Positions 12,156-23,820 are shown, counted from the first letter of the stretch. The stretch is DNA of 64,000 nucleotides from Viola odorata (GCA_963691705.1 OY829537.1:60984304-61048303); one strand, 5' to 3'. Translations and numbers: made by a program. Notes: generated by a model from the sequence alone, not told the origin.

Positions 12156-14025
12156 ATGTCGGCACCTACATTACTTTCACTTGATATTTTGGGGGGACGA
12201 AGTTTCGACGATCAGGCTGCGCGAGGAGATCTATTGGAACGTGGGTTCACACCTGACATCACCACCAAAGTCAAAGTAGAAATCGTAGACTTCGACTTAA
12301 CTAGGATTCGGAAATTGAGGAATGAGCTGACTGAAGATGAGAAGACACAGTTTGATGGTAGTTATGGAAAGCTACTGACCCTGGTTGACGTAAAAATTGA
12401 TTGGGGTTGCATCCGGGCAGCCCTAAAATTTTGGGATCCCTATTATCGGTGCTTCTCTTTCGATAAAGGAGTAGACTTGACTCCCACACTAGAGGAGTAC
12501 TCAGCTCTAATGTGCCTCACATCTCCTATATCTTCCATATACCAGAATGTTCGACTCGACTCCTCAAGTGTCAAAATAAGGCTCGATAAGTTGTTAGGAA
12601 TGACTACTCGTGTCAGGGAAGGTGACTACCTTTGGTGTTGGTCAGATATCAATGCACGATTTCAGTTGTCCAACGGGAAAAAATGCTTAAGGATTCTAGC
12701 TTTTGCCATCGTAGGGTTTGTCCTCTTTCCAAAAATGAGGAACGCCATCGACTTTGCAGCAGCCAATATCTTTTACGAGATGGAAACAAATGCCATCAAT
12801 TCTACGACAGCAATCTTGGCCAAAACGCTTAAGGATTCTGGCTTTTGCCATCGTAGGGTTTGTCCTCTTTCCGAAAATGAGGAACGCCATCGACTTTGCA
12901 GCAGTCAATATCTTTTACGAGATGGAAACAAATGCCATCAATCCTACGACAGCAATCTTGGCCGAGACCTTTCGTTCTTTGGACTCTTGTCGAAGAAAAG
13001 GGAAAGGGAGACTTACCTGTTGCACCCAGTTGCTGACAGTATGGTTGGTCAGCCACTTCAAACAGACTCCTGATCAGTCCATTTTCTTCGAAAGCTACAT
13101 AAGATCGTGCCCTCTACTCAGAGTTATCAACGCAATGACCACGGATAAATGGGAGATGGAGAATAAGGATGTCTGGATCGACCGATTCATAAACCTCTCA
13201 GAAGAAGATTTCAGTTGGCACACCAAATGGCTGCAGACCTCCGATCCCATCGTTTGCTACGGACCCCTACCTTGGGTTCCTTTGATTTGAGCATGGGGGT
13301 GCGCTCACTATTGCCCTGCTCTCGTGCTCAGATAATTTTGCATCACCCAAATCATTCCAGTAACATTCGGCATGACGAGATCAAACCTGCCACACACCGG
13401 AGAAAATCAGAATATTCAGCTGTACGCCCAAGACTGGGCCCACCCTTTTTGTCTCAAAGGACGCGTTGCCCCTGCGGCAACGATACCACAATATCCACAG
13501 TGGAGGTTAAGGCGAGTCAACGGCAATGTCTTACCTCTCCCAGAAAATCAGAAACTGATGGAAGAGGAAGGGGAATCTCAAGTGAGCGAAGGAATGGATG
13601 CCATGGCTTACGCTCAAGTGGTCGAACAGATGCGAGCAGCGCAAGAAGAATGAGATCTGATGACAGAGGAAAGAGATATCGTCGAAGCCTATCAATGTGG
13701 CCTGGAGGTCCAGATGAATGAATTGGAAAGATGTAGCAAGGACATTATCCGCGTATAAGCAGTAAAACAGAAGGTGGCCCTCAGGGACTTTAAAGAACGT
13801 TTGAACGACAAGATCCGCAAGAAAGAAGCGTCCAGTACCATAATTGAGGACAGGAATTCAATGATAAGGGTCTTGGCTACTCGCATAGACTTGGGGGATA
13901 GGAAGAGCCAGGCACTACAAAGCCGAATTACCGCTTTAGAGGCTGAGATAGAAATGCAAAAAGGGGAGATGACCTCGATGGAATACCTTTGGCAGGAGCA
14001 AGAGAATTCTGACTTCCAGGGTTGA
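12156..14025 (+). pseudogene. Ogre ORF1 (DUF7745-like) pseudogene
   Basis: The N-terminal part has the pattern seen in ORF1 proteins of Ogre-like elements and related plant proteins: LLTLVDVKIDW, then ALKFWDPYYRCFSF, then LTPTLEEYSAL. A 143-bp tandem duplication (12685-12970) breaks the frame; the correct frame resumes in the second copy and runs to 14025. It meets four stops: TGA 13288-13290, TAA 13333-13335, TGA 13651-13653 and TAA 13756-13758. Each could be a C-to-T change of CGA or CAA. The C-terminal third (about 13560-14025) is rich in Glu, Lys, Arg and Gln and is probably coiled coil. The function of ORF1 in Ogre elements is unknown. It lies between the leader and gag, as in the family. 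Confidence 0.75.
12685..12970 (+). repeat. 143-bp tandem duplication inside ORF1
   Basis: The block starting CTTAAGGATTCT occurs at 12685-12827 and 12828-12970 with only a few differences. Its length is not a multiple of three, so it shifts the reading frame of ORF1. Confidence 0.92.
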
Positions 14026-14808
14026 CACATTCATGGGGAGACTCGAATATCAGCAACCCCTTTTCTTTTTCATGTAATTAGGATCCCTGATTTCATCTAT
14101 CTTAGCCATTTTTGATGAATTTAGGTAGTTGGCAAGTTTACCATATTTTTGTAAACACTTTTTAATAAAGTCGTACTCTTTTGGATATTTATTAAATCGC
14201 CTCAACTTTCCATATCAATTATCCATCCAATACAACTCAAAAGACCATCGCAAAAAGGAAAGAAAATCCCTCCGGGATAAACACAATCATTTCACCAGAA
14301 ATCTGAAAAAATCATACCAAATATTCGAAACATCTGAGTATTGCTCACTCATGGCCATTGTCCTCTTAGCTTATCACAAACTCCAAAGTTCGTTGTATAG
14401 ATCGTCGTCCCTCCCCTCGGTTGGGTTCACCAGGCATCGGGCCCTACACCGTTTGAAAGCATAGTAAAAGAGATCTTCCTAGCATGGCGGCATTGGTTGC
14501 CCCTGCTGATTCAGGTTTCGCTATTAGCATCTCGGATTGCTTCACATCGTTGGAATGAATAGAGGCTTCCTTCGTATCTTGTCAATAACTGGGATATCAT
14601 GCCTCTCTGACCGCCCTGAAAATATCAAGTGAAAGTGTAGCCGGAAAAGCGAATGAGCAACGTGGAGGCCTTGGGATTGCACATCACCTGCGTATCCTCA
14701 CTTGTACTTACTCTTTTCTGTATTTTTCCTTTTTTTAGGTTCACGATAGCTCCTCGAAAGCCCGCTACTCCGCACGGGCTCCCCGTAACTAGACTTCAAA
14801 AATAAAAA
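14026..14808 (+). other. Spacer between ORF1 and gag of element B
   Basis: I see no gene in these 780 bp. There are pyrimidine-rich tracts (14030-14080 and 14700-14740, the latter ending in a TTTTTTTAGGTTC acceptor-like site) and a short chance ORF at 14129-14464. Ogre elements separate ORF1 from gag in a similar way. Confidence 0.5.
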
Positions 14809-16783
14809 ATGACTGAACATGCTAAGGCCGATGAAGTGCTAACAGCCAGAATCGCGGAGTTAGAGGAACATGTTAAGATTACTATAGAAATGGCCGCTAG
14901 GGCCGAAAAGGAAAGAGATGAAGCTACCACCGAATTCCCACTGGGTTATTATCCCACTCAAACAGGAGGACCTCCCTCTTCGCCCGCCGTCGCAGGACCT
15001 TCAGTACCTTCGCCACTTTCTGGCCCCGAGGGCCAGTGGAGATGGATTAGTCCCTTTACTGTACCCACCGCAGCAAACCCTATGGTTAATACGGGTGAAG
15101 AAATTGCCACGTCACTTCAGCACCTTTCAACCAACCCTACAGCTGCAACAAGTACAACCAGACAATATTCCCACCCATCTCAGGGCCGTTCTACCCGAGT
15201 CGTGATTTTTGGACCACCAGAAACTAAGCTTCCGGGAGGCGATCTGACACAGCCACAGTCCTCTCTTGAATATTCACCGACCATAGGTTTTGGCACCATT
15301 AGTGCGAAAGGGTCCAGTATTGGTCGATTGAGCCCACGAGAGGAAAAACTAAGGGTTATTGAAAGATATGACCCTAGGGATCTCGCTGATAAAAGCATGA
15401 TGCGAGGAACTACGACGCCTCAGAAGTTCAAAATTCCACAATCTGAAAGGCACACGGGGATTGAACGCCCCAAAACTCGCCTCAAAATCCACCACAACGA
15501 AACGTCTGAAAGGTACAAGCTCGATGCAGAAATCACACCTAACCGTTCTGATTTGCAAAATCTAGAGAAAAGGGCCGAGGGATCAGTAAAAACTTATGCT
15601 CAGAGACGGAAAGAACTAGCCGCAAGGATTTCTTCTCTTTTTAATGACAGGCAACTTTTCCCATCACCCCCAACACAAATACCGCAACTTACACAACCTA
15701 GACCATATAACCCACCAAATAAACCAAGAAATCAAAATAACCGTTGGTATCGGGGGCCACTGCCACCGCTTCCCATTCCTTTAGGGGAGATCTACAGGTG
15801 CCTTTTGGCAGCTAAACAAATTACACCCACCCCAATCCAACCTTTACAGCCTCCTTATCCAAATTGGTACGATCCTGATGCTAGATACAAATACCATGCT
15901 GAAGCCCTTGGTCACACCATAAAATACCGTCGCGCCTTTAAGAAAAAGGTTTCCCGCTTGATCAGACGTGGATGGATCTCTTTCGAGGATTTAGCCGAAA
16001 GACCCGCACAACCTAGGCCCTCCAATCCACCAAAGGAGCTTAATTGAGAACCGGTACCACCACTCCCACTCCCTGTGGGGGAAATATACAAACATCTCAT
16101 CGCAGCTGGACAGATTGTGCCAATCCTGGCCCGACCTCAGCAATCTCCATGCCTAAGTTGGTACAATCCCAACATTGTATGCGAATATCATGCCAGGGCA
16201 CTAGGCCATACGTTGGACAATTGCTTTGCCTTTAAAATGAAGGTAAATCATCTAATTAAAAGTGGAGGGGTCTCCTTAGAGGGCTTGGCCAAAGGACCTA
16301 ACATGGCCATCAACCCTCTCCCAAACCGCGCCTCAGGTGGTGAAGGTATGAATGTTATCTCGATGGAAAAGGTTGAGAAGAAGACTTGTGAGGTAGAGAC
16401 AGTTGACACCATCAATAACGGTCCTCCCACCTTTTGTTCCCACAAATATATGTCTCAAGCTGGGCCAGTAACGAGTGAATTTGCTGATACTGGGGGCATG
16501 ACATGGAAGGCGGAATGTTTCCCCAATAAAGAAAGGAAAGAGCTGGCCGAGGTGTATGGGCATTTGACGCCAATGGATAAAATATGTATCCCCACATTAG
16601 AGCCACATCCTCCCTCGCAGTCGAAATCGTCAATATAAATCCTACCGTGGTCAGTACAGCTTCAGATTCCTGTATTGATGCTCTGGGAGAAGAAGAATCA
16701 TCGCCTGGTTCAGTTATTTTCGTAAAGAAGTCAGGGGAGTCTGTGTGCAACTGGACCATCACCATGCTTCCGGATGTCTCTCC
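14809..16783 (+). pseudogene. Ogre-type gag and start of protease region (degenerate)
   Basis: The frame opens with a Glu/Lys-rich coiled-coil segment and a Pro-rich linker. The core then jumps from KFKIPQ to NRSDLQNLEKRAEGSVKTYAQR, so the middle of the usual gag core (the SWY...L block) appears deleted. The C-terminus contains two tandem modules, each with PLP.P.GEIY, a WY-P motif and a CCHC-like region. The first (about 15760-16020) has lost both cysteines; the second (about 16057-16290) keeps CEYHARALGHTLDNC. TGA at 16045-16047 lies between them in frame. After 16600 the frame shifts and continues to VSP at 16783, where a predicted intron begins. Gag normally forms the particle and binds RNA; this copy could not do so intact. 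Confidence 0.75.
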
Positions 16784-16929
16784 GTAATTACTCCTTTTGA
16801 AAAAAAATATGTTTTTGCACGTTTTCTTACGAAAACATTTTTGTAGGGACTAGGGTTCTCTTTTGTTAAAAATCAATATATATGCAATTTTTATTTTACG
16901 CATCTCTTCTTTTCGCAGTTTAATTTCAG
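16784..16929 (+). other. Predicted 146-nt intron between the protease and RT regions of element B
   Basis: Donor CCGTAATT at 16784 and acceptor TTTCAG at 16929, with a T-rich stretch before it, are both in place. Joining 16783 to 16930 makes CCG and continues exactly in the frame that starts ATG at 16931. The unspliced frame stops at once (TAA at 16785). A short intron at this position is a known feature of Ogre retrotransposons. An alternative acceptor CGCAG lies at 16918. Confidence 0.7.
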
Positions 16930-17830
16930 GATGAATGTTAGTTTGGATTGTCTTGATAAAACCTATGTCTTTACTGGCGAAGAAATTATCGTTATAACCG
17001 AAGACAAGGCCGAAATCTCCGGCGGATTGGCCCATTTACTTGAAAGTTCGGAAAAGGAAATAACCCCTCATCGGGAGGAATTGGACGAAGTAAATTTGGG
17101 GGCAAGCAATGAGGATCAGAAGTTGGTTAAGATCGGAACTACCCTAGACACGATTCAGAGAGGAAGGTTGATTTCCCTCCTCAAAGACTACTCGAACACG
17201 TCTGCATGGTCATACGCTGATATGCCAGGTCTTGATCCCGGGATAGTTGAGCATCACATCCCATTGAAACCTGAGTTTAAACCTGTCAAACAAAAACTTA
17301 AAGAAAATCATCCAAAAATGGTGGTCACTCACAAGGATTGGCATGACATACTTCCTTTCGCACTGCATGCTTACCGGACATCAACTCGTACGTCCACGGG
17401 GGCAACCCCCTACTCATTAGTTTACGGCATGTAAGTCGTAATTCCTCTTGAGGTAGAAATCTCTTCTCTTAGAATCCCGGCAGAATCAAAAGTAGAAGAA
17501 TCGGATTGGGCAAGAGTTAGGTACGAGGAGTTAAACCTCCTTCTTGAGAAGCGCTTGGCCGCTATCTGCCACGGGTAATTATATCAGCAAAGAATGGCCA
17601 ACGCTTATAATAAGAAAGTACGACCTCGCAAGTTCGAGACTAGGGATTTAGTGTTGAGGAAGATTCTCCCTCATTAGGAGGCTAGTCAAGGAAAGTGGGC
17701 CCCAAGGTACGAGGGTCCATATCTAGTTAAAAGTGCATTCTCAGGGGGTGCCCTAATGCTAACCAACATGGACGGAGATGATCTACCAAGACCGGTAAAT
17801 GCCGATGCCGTCAAGATATACTTCACCTGA
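16930..17830 (+). pseudogene. RT N-terminus fused to integrase C-terminus by internal deletion
   Basis: The first part matches the start of Ogre RT: NLGA, then a KIGT stretch, LLKDYSNTSAWSYADMPGL and a PVKQKL block. Directly after CAAACAAAAACTT (17287-17299) the frame passes into the integrase C-terminal region (PKMVVTHKDWHD, then STGATPYSLVYGM), which aligns with element A at 1313-1842. The RT palm, RNase H, zinc finger and integrase core are therefore gone. Three stops follow (TAA 17432, TAA 17576, TAG 17675 region), and the tail ends at TGA 17828-17830. The 13-base CAAACAAAAACTT is also present in the integrase of A at about 1303, which suggests a deletion between short direct repeats. Confidence 0.85.
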
Positions 17831-20264
17831 AGTCCCGCGGATTGTGCATCTTGCTGAATCAAAGACATAGGGTTTTATCATGACAATGCCACTCAAATGT
17901 TTATCCTGAAATTAATAAAATAAGTTTTTTCAGGAGATGCTTTTGTTTTAAAACTTTTTGTTCCTTTTTCTTAAACTTGTGAGATGACAAAAGGAGGCAT
18001 GGCATCAGTGGCTCCCAAGGAGTAATTCGAGGCACAAGACATGGCACTTAGACTAACGCCACTAATCAATCTTAAAGTTTTGCAGGAACGTAATGGCTCA
18101 CGCCTCATCATCGCGATAGGACCAGGGAGTTCCCCTCGTAGCAGCTCCTGAATCGCCACAACGGGCCGCCCTAAAGAGCAAATCAGGAAAGATTTTAAAA
18201 CCAATCACCATCTAAAATCATGATTTCTTTTCCTCGCAGTACTACCAGCACATCCTGTAACCAGTCTCAAAGGACCGAACGCATAAAGGGAGATCACCTC
18301 GCAAAGCTATCATCGGATCATCTAGAGGATTGTCTGCGCCTGTAGCACTATTCAAAGAACTTAAAGGTTGTCCACCGTCAGAATTTCACAACAATACCAT
18401 TATCCAGTTTGAGCGAGGACTGAATGTTGGACCAAAGTCACAAAGCCCATCCCATGCCGGCCAAGCCGTCGGAATGTTGGCGACATAGGCTCTCATCGCC
18501 TATTCGGAGGAGTTCACCATCAAGATATCACGGTCGGGAAGCGCCCTTTGCAGGCAGAACTCCTGGAGAAGAAGCACGACGAAAAGTTGTCCTCCCAGGA
18601 CCACAATCAACATACTTAATGCGAACTCGTTCAAGAAGTTTCTCAACGTCCGCGTCATGATCAACACCATGAAGATCAATCCTTTAATTTGTGGGTCGCT
18701 AACTGCTGACTGACGGTGATCGCATTCACTTGTTTTATCCACAATCCCTTGTTGTAATGCATCAGAACTCCTCTCCGAAGAGGGACAACCGGACTATAAG
18801 TATCACCCGCGCCGAGACGAGAGCTGTGGCAAAGCATCTAAAGCAAAGCTATCATCAACCAGCATCCGATACAAGTCACACCGCAGCTACCCACAGATGG
18901 CCAGTCCAAAAGGGAGAGCTTAAAAACTTATCAATCGCATCGTTTTTCTAAAAAAATCAGTCTTTCATTTACTCCTCATTTGTTCTCGCCTTATCTTTTT
19001 CAGGAACTGGGTCGCCCCCATTTGTTACCTGCATAAGAACGGTAAGCAGACGCCCTTGTAGCCCCGCTGCATATTTTGGGGACAGAGGATTTTCCCCTTT
19101 GTCCCAGAGCAATCAAGAAGCCAATCAGCGGAGGTCGGGCAAGGGTCAGCAAGCTAATGAACAAAGATGCGGATCTCATCCTCACTCCGACTTGGATCGG
19201 CGGTCCCCGTAAAGCAGCTGAAAAAGAAACCAATCAAAGCAAAGCATTCTTGAACGTGGGACCACACCGCAGGCACCCTTGAAAAACCAGGCTAAGGAAA
19301 GGGAGAACCCCTGAACTTATGTCATTTTTGTTTTCAAATCAATCTTTCTTTCCTACTCCGTTGTCCCCTCTTCATTTCGTATGGACGCGAATCATCCCAT
19401 TATCATCCGCATAAAGCTCGTGGAAGACGCCCTTGCAGCCCCGCTGCACATTTCTGAGGAGTTCATCTCTCTCCCCCTTTGTTATTAAAAGTTATTTTTG
19501 TTCCTGCTCACTTTGTTAGTTTTAATTTGCGTACGGTCGTCTGGCCCACTGGGGGGCAACCCTTTAGGTTCTCGTTGGTTTCGGTCATCCCCGCGTCCTA
19601 GCTTTAAACTATCAATAAATCAAAAATCCTTTTTAGCCCGGCTAAAACAAAATCCATACTACTCTCATAGCATATTCATACATTGCATAGGTCGGGGATG
19701 TCCAATCCCTCTGTTAAATAAAGCATCCATTAAAATTACATATCATGCATGATCTTACTTGCTTGCTCTTATATCCACGGTTTGCTCCGACGTAAGCAGT
19801 CACAGATAAATCCCGGTAAGCATTTTCGAGCCATTGTGCCTTATCCTTTCATGAGTGTAAGTGCCTGACTATGTACTAGTTGAATTCGCATAATATCTAG
19901 GGTACATGTGAAATTAGACATGGGATAGCAATAAAATGACGTGGGACTTTTACGATCTTCTCCATTTTTTCATTTTCTTCCCTCTTTCCACCACATATGC
20001 CATCACTCCTACCAAAAACTTCACTATCACTCATACCCCGGGAGCCAAGGAGCAGTCTCAGCTAAGATTGTCAGCCGGAAGTAAAAGCACGTCAAGTTCA
20101 AGTACACGACGAAGGAGATAGAAAAGGTCACCGGAATATCGCTGAGAGCCATCACCAAAGAAAGATCAAAAACCCGAAGATGATGGCCGAGGCTTTAAGC
20201 CAAAACGAGAAGAGATCAAGACAAAGGTTGTGCTTGCTCTGCGCTGTTGCATTTCAAATCAAAT

Positions 20265-20365
20265 CAAAAAGGGGGGGATAGAAAGAAAAAAAAGAGAAAA
20301 AAAAGGGAAAGAGAAAAAGAGAGAGGGGAAAAAGGGAAAAAAGAAAAGAGAGAAATGCTCAGAGA
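20265..20365 (+). repeat. Polypurine simple-sequence tract
   Basis: About 100 bases consist almost only of A and G (GGGGGGGATAGAAAG, then GAAAAAAAAG-like runs). The complement is C/T-only. No coding evidence. Confidence 0.85.
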
Positions 20366-20399
20366 CATTCGAAGAATACAAACAATCAAAGAACCGAAG

Positions 20400-20925
20400 C
20401 AAGCACAGCCCGGGGACAACTAAACTCAAGAAATCTCGAAGAAAACATTCCCAGTGAAGACTCTAGAAAAAGGGCCCGAAGCCAACTCATATAGTAGATC
20501 TCGAGGAAAGCATCCCCCGAGTGAGAACTCGAGAAGAAAAGGGCCCAAGGACAACTCAAGTAGTAAGTCGCAAAAAGAACAGCGACGACACTCCCCAGTG
20601 AAGACTCGAGAAAAAGGGCCCAAGGCCAACTCAAGTAGTAGATCTTGAGGAAAGCATCCCCTTAGTAAAGACTCGAGAAAAAGGGCCCAAGGCCAACTCA
20701 AGTAGTAGATCTCGAGGAAAGCATCCCCCAAGTGAGAACTCGAGAAGAAAAGGGCCCAAGGCCAACTCAAGTAGTAAGTCGCAAAAGGAACAGTGACAAC
20801 ACTCCCCAGTGAAGACTCGAGAAGAAAAAAGGCCCAGAACCAACTCAAGGAATCTCGAAGGAAACATTCTCCAGTAAAGACTCGAGAAAAGGGCCCCTGG
20901 CCGACCGGAAGGCATCCCCAGCAAG
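20400..20925 (+). repeat. Tandem repeats with ACTCGAGAAAAAGGGCCC core
   Basis: Eight to nine units of about 55-70 bp share GACTCGAGAAAAAGGGCCC, then GCCAACTCAAGTAGTA and TCTCGAGGAAAGCATCCCC. A short version (3-4 units) is at 3560-3720 in element A. Confidence 0.85.
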
Positions 20926-21398
20926 GATCCAAGAGCTCATGCACTCTGTCAAGAAAGCGTCCCCAGCAAAAAATGAAAGAACTCGCGCACCTCACCCTCA
21001 TCAGGGCCAATCGACAAAACGTCACTCATCAAAAACCCTTCAAACTCACCAAAAAATCACATCTTTACCAAAACAAGCTTCTTTCCGGACATTTTGTCCT
21101 TTCATTATTTTCCGTAAAAGTCCCATCGATTATTAGAACGCCCATGCATGTGCATCTTTATTTGAAGTCTATTCACTCGGATTGACATTGCAAATTGAAA
21201 ATTATGTATCATCTTAGTTGCATCTTTATGAGCATAAAACACTTAGCCTTGTTTCAGAGCGTGAGTGCAAACACTAATATCAGGTGAGGATTGCTTATGG
21301 CTGCAGATCGTGGGAAAGTCTTGTCCTTGGGGTCGTTACCTCCTGAACAGGATGCAGATACATTCTAGGTTCGTATCAAGGTCGCTGGTAACAAAAGC

Positions 21399-23010
21399 AT
21401 TTCTCTCCTCCCAGAGTGATCATTTGCATTTTTCTCCTCCTAGAGTGACATCATGCATTTTCCCCCCTCCCAGAATGATAGCATCTAAGTTTCGTCCTCC
21501 TAAAGTGACGATCAGTTTACTTCTGCACATCGCGTCTCTCCTACGGGGTTAACGCCATTTAAATTTCCGCATCTTTATATTTCCTCCTCCTAGAGTGACA
21601 GCTTTATATTTCCTCCTCCTAGAGTGACAGCATGCATTCTTCTCCTTCCAGAGCGACACCATTTACATAATTCTACATTTCTGCATAATTATTTCCTCCT
21701 CCTAGAGTGACAACACGTATTTCCTCCTTCTAGAGTGACAGCATGCATTTTCTCCTCCCAGAGCGACATCATTTAAATAATTCTACATTTCTGCATAATT
21801 ATTTCCTCCTCTTAGAGTGACATCATTAGGACAAATCATTCGTAATTCTATGAATCACGCATTATCCTCCTGAAGCAACGTCAGTCACATGTCAAACGCT
21901 TATCCCCCTAGTGGAGCCGTCATTTATATTTTCGTAAAATTACCTTTGATTCCTGTCAAAGTAGTCGTCATTTACATTTTCTGCAACTTATGTTTCTCTC
22001 GATATCCGAATAGATCTAAGTTTATATCTTTGCAGGACATCCGATCGAATCTATCTCCTCCCAGAGTGACATCAACAAAACTATCTCCTCCCAGAGTGAC
22101 AACAAAACTATCTCCTCCCAGAGTGACATCAACAAAACTATCTCCTCCCAGAGTGACAGCAACCAACTATCTCCTGCCAGAGTGACATCGAAAGCATACC
22201 TCCTCCCAGAGTGACATCAACGATTACCTCCTCCCAGAGTGACATCAATCAACTATCTTCTCCCAGAGTGACATTAACAAACCTATCTCCTCCCAGAGTG
22301 ACATCAACCAAATACCTCCTCCTAGAGTGACATCGACGAACCTACCTCCTCCTAGAGTGACGGCAACAACCTACCTCCTCATAGAGTGACATCAATAGAT
22401 TACCTCCTCCTAGAGTGACATCAACGATATCTCCTCCTAGAGTGACATCAAAAGCATACGTCCTCCTAGAGTGACATCAACGAACTATCTCCTCCCAGAG
22501 TGACATCCACGAATAACATCATCAAAACTATCTCCTCCCATAGAGACATCAACCAACTATCTCTTCCCAGAGTGACATCAACGAATAACATCGACGAACT
22601 GTCTCCTCCTAGAGTGACATCCACGAATAACATCATCTAAACTATCTCCTCCTAGAGAGACATCAACCAACTATCTCCTCCTAGAGTGACATCAACGAAT
22701 AACATCTACGACCTATCTCCTCCCGGAGTGACATCCACGACAATACCTCCTCCCAGAGTGACATTTACGACAATACCTCCTCCCAAAGTGACATCTACGA
22801 TAATACCTCCTCCTAGAGTGACATCTACGACAATACCTCCTCCCAGAGTGACATCTACGACAATACCTCCTCCCAGAGTGACATCTACGACATATCTCCT
22901 CCCAGAGTGACATCCACGACATATCTCCTCCCAGAGTGACATCTACGACCTATCTCCTCCCAGAGTGACATCCACGACATATCTCCTCCCAGAGTGACAT
23001 CATCACAGTA
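21399..23010 (+). repeat. Large minisatellite with TCCTCCCAGAGTGACATC core (element B)
   Basis: About 45 copies of the core, separated by short AT-rich linkers such as AACGAACTATC or TACGACAATACC, fill 1.6 kb. Between 22690 and 22990 the units become regular (about 29-30 bp). Read in frame, the array gives a monotonous PPRVTST peptide on the plus strand, an effect of unit length, not evidence of a gene. Confidence 0.9.
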
Positions 23011-23097
23011 ATATTGAGGTAAGACCTGCTGTGTCGCCAAAATTCATATTTGCAGGGGCAACCGTCTTTACTGCTTATCAAATACTTCGATAAGATA

Positions 23098-23112
23098 GTA
23101 AAGAGGGGCAAC
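23098..23112 (+). promoter_or_regulatory. Polypurine tract of element B
   Basis: AGTAAAGAGGGGCAAC lies immediately upstream of the 3' LTR and matches the tract of element A at 4915-4928. Confidence 0.7.
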
Positions 23113-23778
23113 TATTGATACCCGAATTTTGACGCCATTTTTAATTAAGTTTAGCATTTCTGTCATTTTTAATTAATTTACTGTCCTTAGCATTTTTCAA
23201 TTTTCATCGCATTTTTATCGTCGTTGTTAGCATCGTCAGCGTTCGAAATCGCATTTTTAATTTTCCGTTACGTATTTTCGTTATTATTATCATTAATGTT
23301 TTTAGCCTTAAAAATCGCATTTTTAATTATCCGTCAGTCATTTGCTAGCTTTTTCTTCATTTTAGGTCATCACACGAATTTTAGGATTTTTAGTATTTTA
23401 TCACATTTCTTAGCATTTTTATTTTTTATTATTATTTTTGTTCGAGCTTTTATTGGACCCGAGTAAGTTCGCTCGGACAATAGCTCAAACTCGGAATGTT
23501 TTCCATCAACTAGTTCCTACTTTTTTTCGTTCACACCGACCTACAACATTTCGCGTAATTTTTGTCATAACGTCATTTATTTCTCGTCCGAACATTTCAT
23601 GTTTCTGAACGAGAAAATAAATGCGTTAAATGAAAAATTCTCGTCATTCGCTGTAGACGTTTAAACTCGTCGTATTTTTCTCTACGCGCTGGCACTTTCG
23701 GCTCAAAAATTCGGAACGTTCGTTTGCAAAATTGGCTCGAGGCCATTTAAATAGGCTTTAAAAAGCCCTTGATCACAA

Positions 23779-23820
23779 CCGTTGATCTGGTCAACCAAGA
23801 AAAGTCAACCAGATCAACGG
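23779..23820. repeat. Inverted repeat with W-box cores in U3 of the B 3' LTR
   Basis: CCGTTGATCTGG and CCAGATCAACGG form perfect arms around GTCAACCAAGAAAAGTCAA; with flanking AA/TT the arms reach 14 bp. The same structure is at 10738-10779 in the 5' LTR and, slightly diverged, at 5613-5654 in element A. Confidence 0.8.

Larger units (their letters stand above)
17831..23112 (+). other. Repetitive non-coding 3' region of element B
   Basis: This 5.3 kb region aligns with 1843-4928 of element A but is longer. In order it holds a conserved block after pol (17831-18250) and modules with a pyrimidine tract plus CAG followed by a GCAGCCCCGCTGCA core (about 18990-19075 and 19375-19455). A B-specific stretch follows (19540-20270), then a polypurine tract of A/G (20270-20365), repeats with ACTCGAGAAAAAGGGCCC (20400-20925) and the minisatellite (21399-23010). 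No convincing gene is present; ORFs such as 18424-18660 lie within repeated sequence. Confidence 0.75.

Noticed and set aside
22686..22910. ORFs reading PPRVTST repeats in the minisatellite
   Set aside because: They arise from the unit length of a non-coding minisatellite; the complementary strand is equally open and the array varies in copy number between elements.
21265..23010. Possible CRISPR-like array
   Set aside because: Repeats and spacers are both variable in length, the spacers are near-identical AT-rich linkers, and the context is a plant retrotransposon.
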